The notes below the pieces were generated by a model, which ran no database searches, had not been told where the DNA came from, and worked only from the letters and a program-made list of their open reading frames with translations. 8,446 bases of DNA, from the NCBI GenBank assembly GCA_946407715.1, contig CAMJPH010000087.1, forward strand, positions 1 through 8,446, given 5' to 3'. Both the position numbers and the translations under genes were made by a program. The stretch is from an uncultured Bacteroidales bacterium (GTDB lineage Bacteria; Bacteroidota; Bacteroidia; Bacteroidales; WCHB1-69). This document shows positions 6,737 through 8,446 of the stretch, piece by piece (position 1 is the stretch's first letter; the number at the start of each line of letters is the position of its first letter).

Positions 6737-8164
6737 ATGAAACGTTTTTTAGCTCTATGTACAGTTGTTTTCACCGTTTTTATAATAACAGGGTGCAAGC
6801 ACCATGATGAAACGGATGTGTTGAAAATAAAGATTAACGGAGAATCGTATTCCATCCCACTAAAGGATGACACGGAGATTAACCTCATCACGTTAAACAC
6901 CGAGTTTGACGCTGAGTTCGAGGTGGAGAATGCCTCTATGTTCCAGGAACTTGTCATTGCTGGAAAGTCGGCAAAGAATGGTTTCGTGAAAGTGCCCGTG
7001 GAGAAAATCGCGGCGGGTGTGCAGCTGCCCGTTGAATACCGTAGCGGTGACAATCAGGGTGTCTTACGGATTAATACGCTCAATTCGAACATCCCGCCTA
7101 TGGTCGCTTCCGGAAAAGCCACCACAGAGGGGGATTTTTATCTCTCTTTTGTGCATCTGCGGCTAATCATGAAATATGACAACGATGGCAACATCCTCTA
7201 CTATCGTTGCGACCCTGATGAAATAGGATCTTCCAACAATACAGGTTGGTGGGATTTCAAGAAACATGATATTCATGGACAAACTTACTACAGCTATCAT
7301 GCCCGTGACCCGAAATTCAGCAGTTTGGTGATTTCAGGTTACAACCCTGGCATGCGTGTCATTATGGATGATCACTACAACGTTTTGAAGACCATTCAGT
7401 TGGTTGCTTCTGGACCGTATGTCCACAAGGGAGACCCCATTGATGGTCACGATTTCTATATGTTTGATCTCAACCACTACATCGTTTCCAGCTATGTTGA
7501 CCGCACCTTCGGAGACACGTTGCTGGCATCGGCCTATTTGCAGGAAGTGAAGAATGGCCAAGTGGTTTTCGATTGGTGGAGTGTGGATCATCCCGAGATG
7601 CGGGACATGCTCGACCCCGTGTTTCAAACGACTGCGGGAAAGGACTATGTGCATTTCAACGCCATTCAGGTGCTTCCCGACGGCAATTGGCTGTGCTCGT
7701 TCCGCCAGATCAGCTCTATTATGAAGATTGATCGTATGGACACCACAGGTGCTATCCTTTGGCGCATTTCCGGTCGCGACATGCCCGGGGAAACAGGTTT
7801 CTGTGGACAACATTACGTGCGGCTTCACGGCAATGCGCTGACCATGTTCGATAACGGCAACGGTCATCCCACTCAGATTTCCCGTCCTCTGAAATTGACC
7901 ATCGACCCGAACACAGGAACTGTGAGTGGCGGCGGTCCGATAGTGAATGGCGGAGACTATTTTTCCCAAGCCTGTGGCTCTGTGATGAACAATGAAGGTC
8001 ATTATGTGGTGGGTTGGGGATTTCCCGGCGCTGCCAACGAGAACAACAGGTTAGTCATCGAATATGACGCTTCCGGCAACGAGATTTTTGGTTTGCGCAA
8101 TACAGGCGAGGACTACAACACAAATGCGCTTCGTTGTTCCTATCGTTGCATTAAAGCACAATAA
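6737..8164 (+). CDS. Lipoprotein arylsulfotransferase (ASST family)
   Basis: PAPS-independent aryl sulfotransferases move a sulfate group from one phenolic sulfate ester to another phenol through a sulfo-histidine intermediate, outside the cytoplasmic membrane. The 475-residue protein starts with a lipoprotein signal, with lipobox ITGC and Cys20 as the lipidated residue. Residues about 25-115 look like a small beta-sandwich N-terminal domain, as in the E. coli enzyme, and the remainder like the beta-propeller. Active-site residues can be matched by local sequence to E. coli AssT: His238 in DGHDF, His306 in VHFNAIQ, Arg323 in SFRQIS and His359 in GQHYVRL followed by MFDNGNG (the sulfated histidine, His436 in E. 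coli). The segments SRPLKLTID and CGSVMNNEGHYVVGWG are also family-like. The gene stands alone with its own promoter and no dsbL/dsbI partners. The real substrate is unknown; gut phenolics are a guess from the family. Confidence 0.9.
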   Translation: MKRFLALCTVVFTVFIITGCKHHDETDVLKIKINGESYSIPLKDDTEINLITLNTEFDAEFEVENASMFQELVIAGKSAKNGFVKVPVEKIAAGVQLPVEYRSGDNQGVLRINTLNSNIPPMVASGKATTEGDFYLSFVHLRLIMKYDNDGNILYYRCDPDEIGSSNNTGWWDFKKHDIHGQTYYSYHARDPKFSSLVISGYNPGMRVIMDDHYNVLKTIQLVASGPYVHKGDPIDGHDFYMFDLNHYIVSSYVDRTFGDTLLASAYLQEVKNGQVVFDWWSVDHPEMRDMLDPVFQTTAGKDYVHFNAIQVLPDGNWLCSFRQISSIMKIDRMDTTGAILWRISGRDMPGETGFCGQHYVRLHGNALTMFDNGNGHPTQISRPLKLTIDPNTGTVSGGGPIVNGGDYFSQACGSVMNNEGHYVVGWGFPGAANENNRLVIEYDASGNEIFGLRNTGEDYNTNALRCSYRCIKAQ

Positions 8165-8205
8165 GTCAATACAATGCAAGACGTCGGGCCTGTGGGCAGA
8201 CGGTT

Positions 8206-8302
8206 GCGGGAGGAGCTGACGTTTCCAAACGGTGGCGTGTGAATATGTTTTTGCCACACTTGGAAACATGGCCTCCTTAGCCGCGCCGGAACGCCCGAAA
8301 AG
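8206..8302 (+). repeat. Intergenic hairpin repeat, copy 2 (downstream of the arylsulfotransferase gene)
   Basis: Second copy in the same orientation, with tails exactly 1660 bases apart. Its fold is better than that of copy 1: GGAGG (8209-8213) pairs with CCTCC (8272-8276), GTTTCCAA (8221-8228) pairs perfectly with TTGGAAAC (8260-8267), and GTGGC (8232-8236) pairs with GCCAC (8253-8257) around a 16-base loop. No T run follows the hairpin, so it is not an ordinary intrinsic terminator. Together with the short flanks, it accounts for most of the gap between the arylsulfotransferase stop and the next promoter. Confidence 0.7.
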
Positions 8303-8342
8303 CACCCTGTTTTTTCAATTCCTTTTGTATCGTTTTTTTTTA

Positions 8343-8350
8343 TACCTTTG
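8343..8350 (+). promoter_or_regulatory. Bacteroidetes-type -7 element for the gene starting at 8429
   Basis: TACCTTTG followed by CCG matches the TAnnTTTG consensus. A TTTG at 8324-8327 is only 15 bases upstream, shorter than the usual 19-21, so the -33 assignment is weak. The leader to the ATG at 8429 is 78 bases, longer than for ptb or the arylsulfotransferase gene. Confidence 0.6.
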
Positions 8351-8428
8351 CCGCGCTAAAAATATGGTCAGTTTTTATCGTAAATAACGACTAAACAATA
8401 AAATAAATCTACAACCAAATTTTATAGT

Positions 8429-8446
8429 ATGGAAAAAATAAAATCA
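8429..8446 (+). CDS. Start of a further gene, cut by the window edge
   Basis: Six codons (MEKIKS) are visible after an A+T-rich leader and a good -7 element. The ATG is preceded by TTTTATAGT, with no Shine-Dalgarno sequence, as for the other genes here. Nothing can be said about function. Confidence 0.5.

Noticed and set aside
7334..8002. 222-codon open frame on the minus strand opposite the arylsulfotransferase gene
   Set aside because: Antisense shadow of a gene with recognisable active-site motifs. The translation is rich in His, Val and Ile without domain features.
8333..8341. Run of nine Ts considered as an intrinsic terminator for the arylsulfotransferase gene
   Set aside because: No G+C-rich hairpin directly precedes it. 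It is better explained as part of the A+T-rich promoter region before the TACCTTTG box.

Overview
The window looks like Bacteroidales chromosome (phylum Bacteroidota). Four sites carry the -7 element typical of that phylum (TAnnTTTG) ahead of genes that lack clear Shine-Dalgarno sequences. The proteins also fit: a very large secreted protein with BACON-like and OB-fold-like domains, a lipoprotein arylsulfotransferase, a CdaA diadenylate cyclase and a phosphate butyryltransferase. Genus cannot be read with confidence.

Layout, left to right. Positions 1-4495 (minus strand) are one uninterrupted open frame of 1498 codons whose C-terminus lies outside the window. It encodes a signal-peptide-bearing, multi-domain extracellular protein. 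An internal four-domain block (BACON-like, two OB-like, Ig-like with a YWYN motif) is present twice, at 2798-3943 and 1202-2365. Positions 4496-4735 hold its promoter and leader and a strong intrinsic terminator belonging to the next gene. Positions 4736-5530 (minus) encode cdaA, the membrane diadenylate cyclase. Twelve bases away, 5543-6445 (minus) encode ptb, phosphate butyryltransferase. The two probably form a ptb-cdaA operon running from a promoter at 6474-6502 to the terminator at 4675-4714. Positions 6737-8164 (plus) encode a lipoprotein arylsulfotransferase with its own promoter. At 8429 a new plus-strand gene begins and is cut off after six codons.

The least explained structure is an intergenic repeat of about 100 bases. 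One copy lies before the arylsulfotransferase gene (about 6547-6642) and one after it (about 8206-8302), in the same orientation. Both end in a nearly identical 44-base tail (40 of 44 bases match) and both can fold into nested hairpins whose stems differ in sequence. Each lies 40-60 bases upstream of a plus-strand promoter. It may be a small non-autonomous mobile element or REP-like repeat, or a shared regulatory structure.

The genes do not form a single pathway. The large protein and the sulfotransferase act outside the cytoplasmic membrane. Ptb is central fermentative metabolism and CdaA makes the second messenger c-di-AMP. No tRNA, rRNA, CRISPR array, transposase or phage gene was seen.
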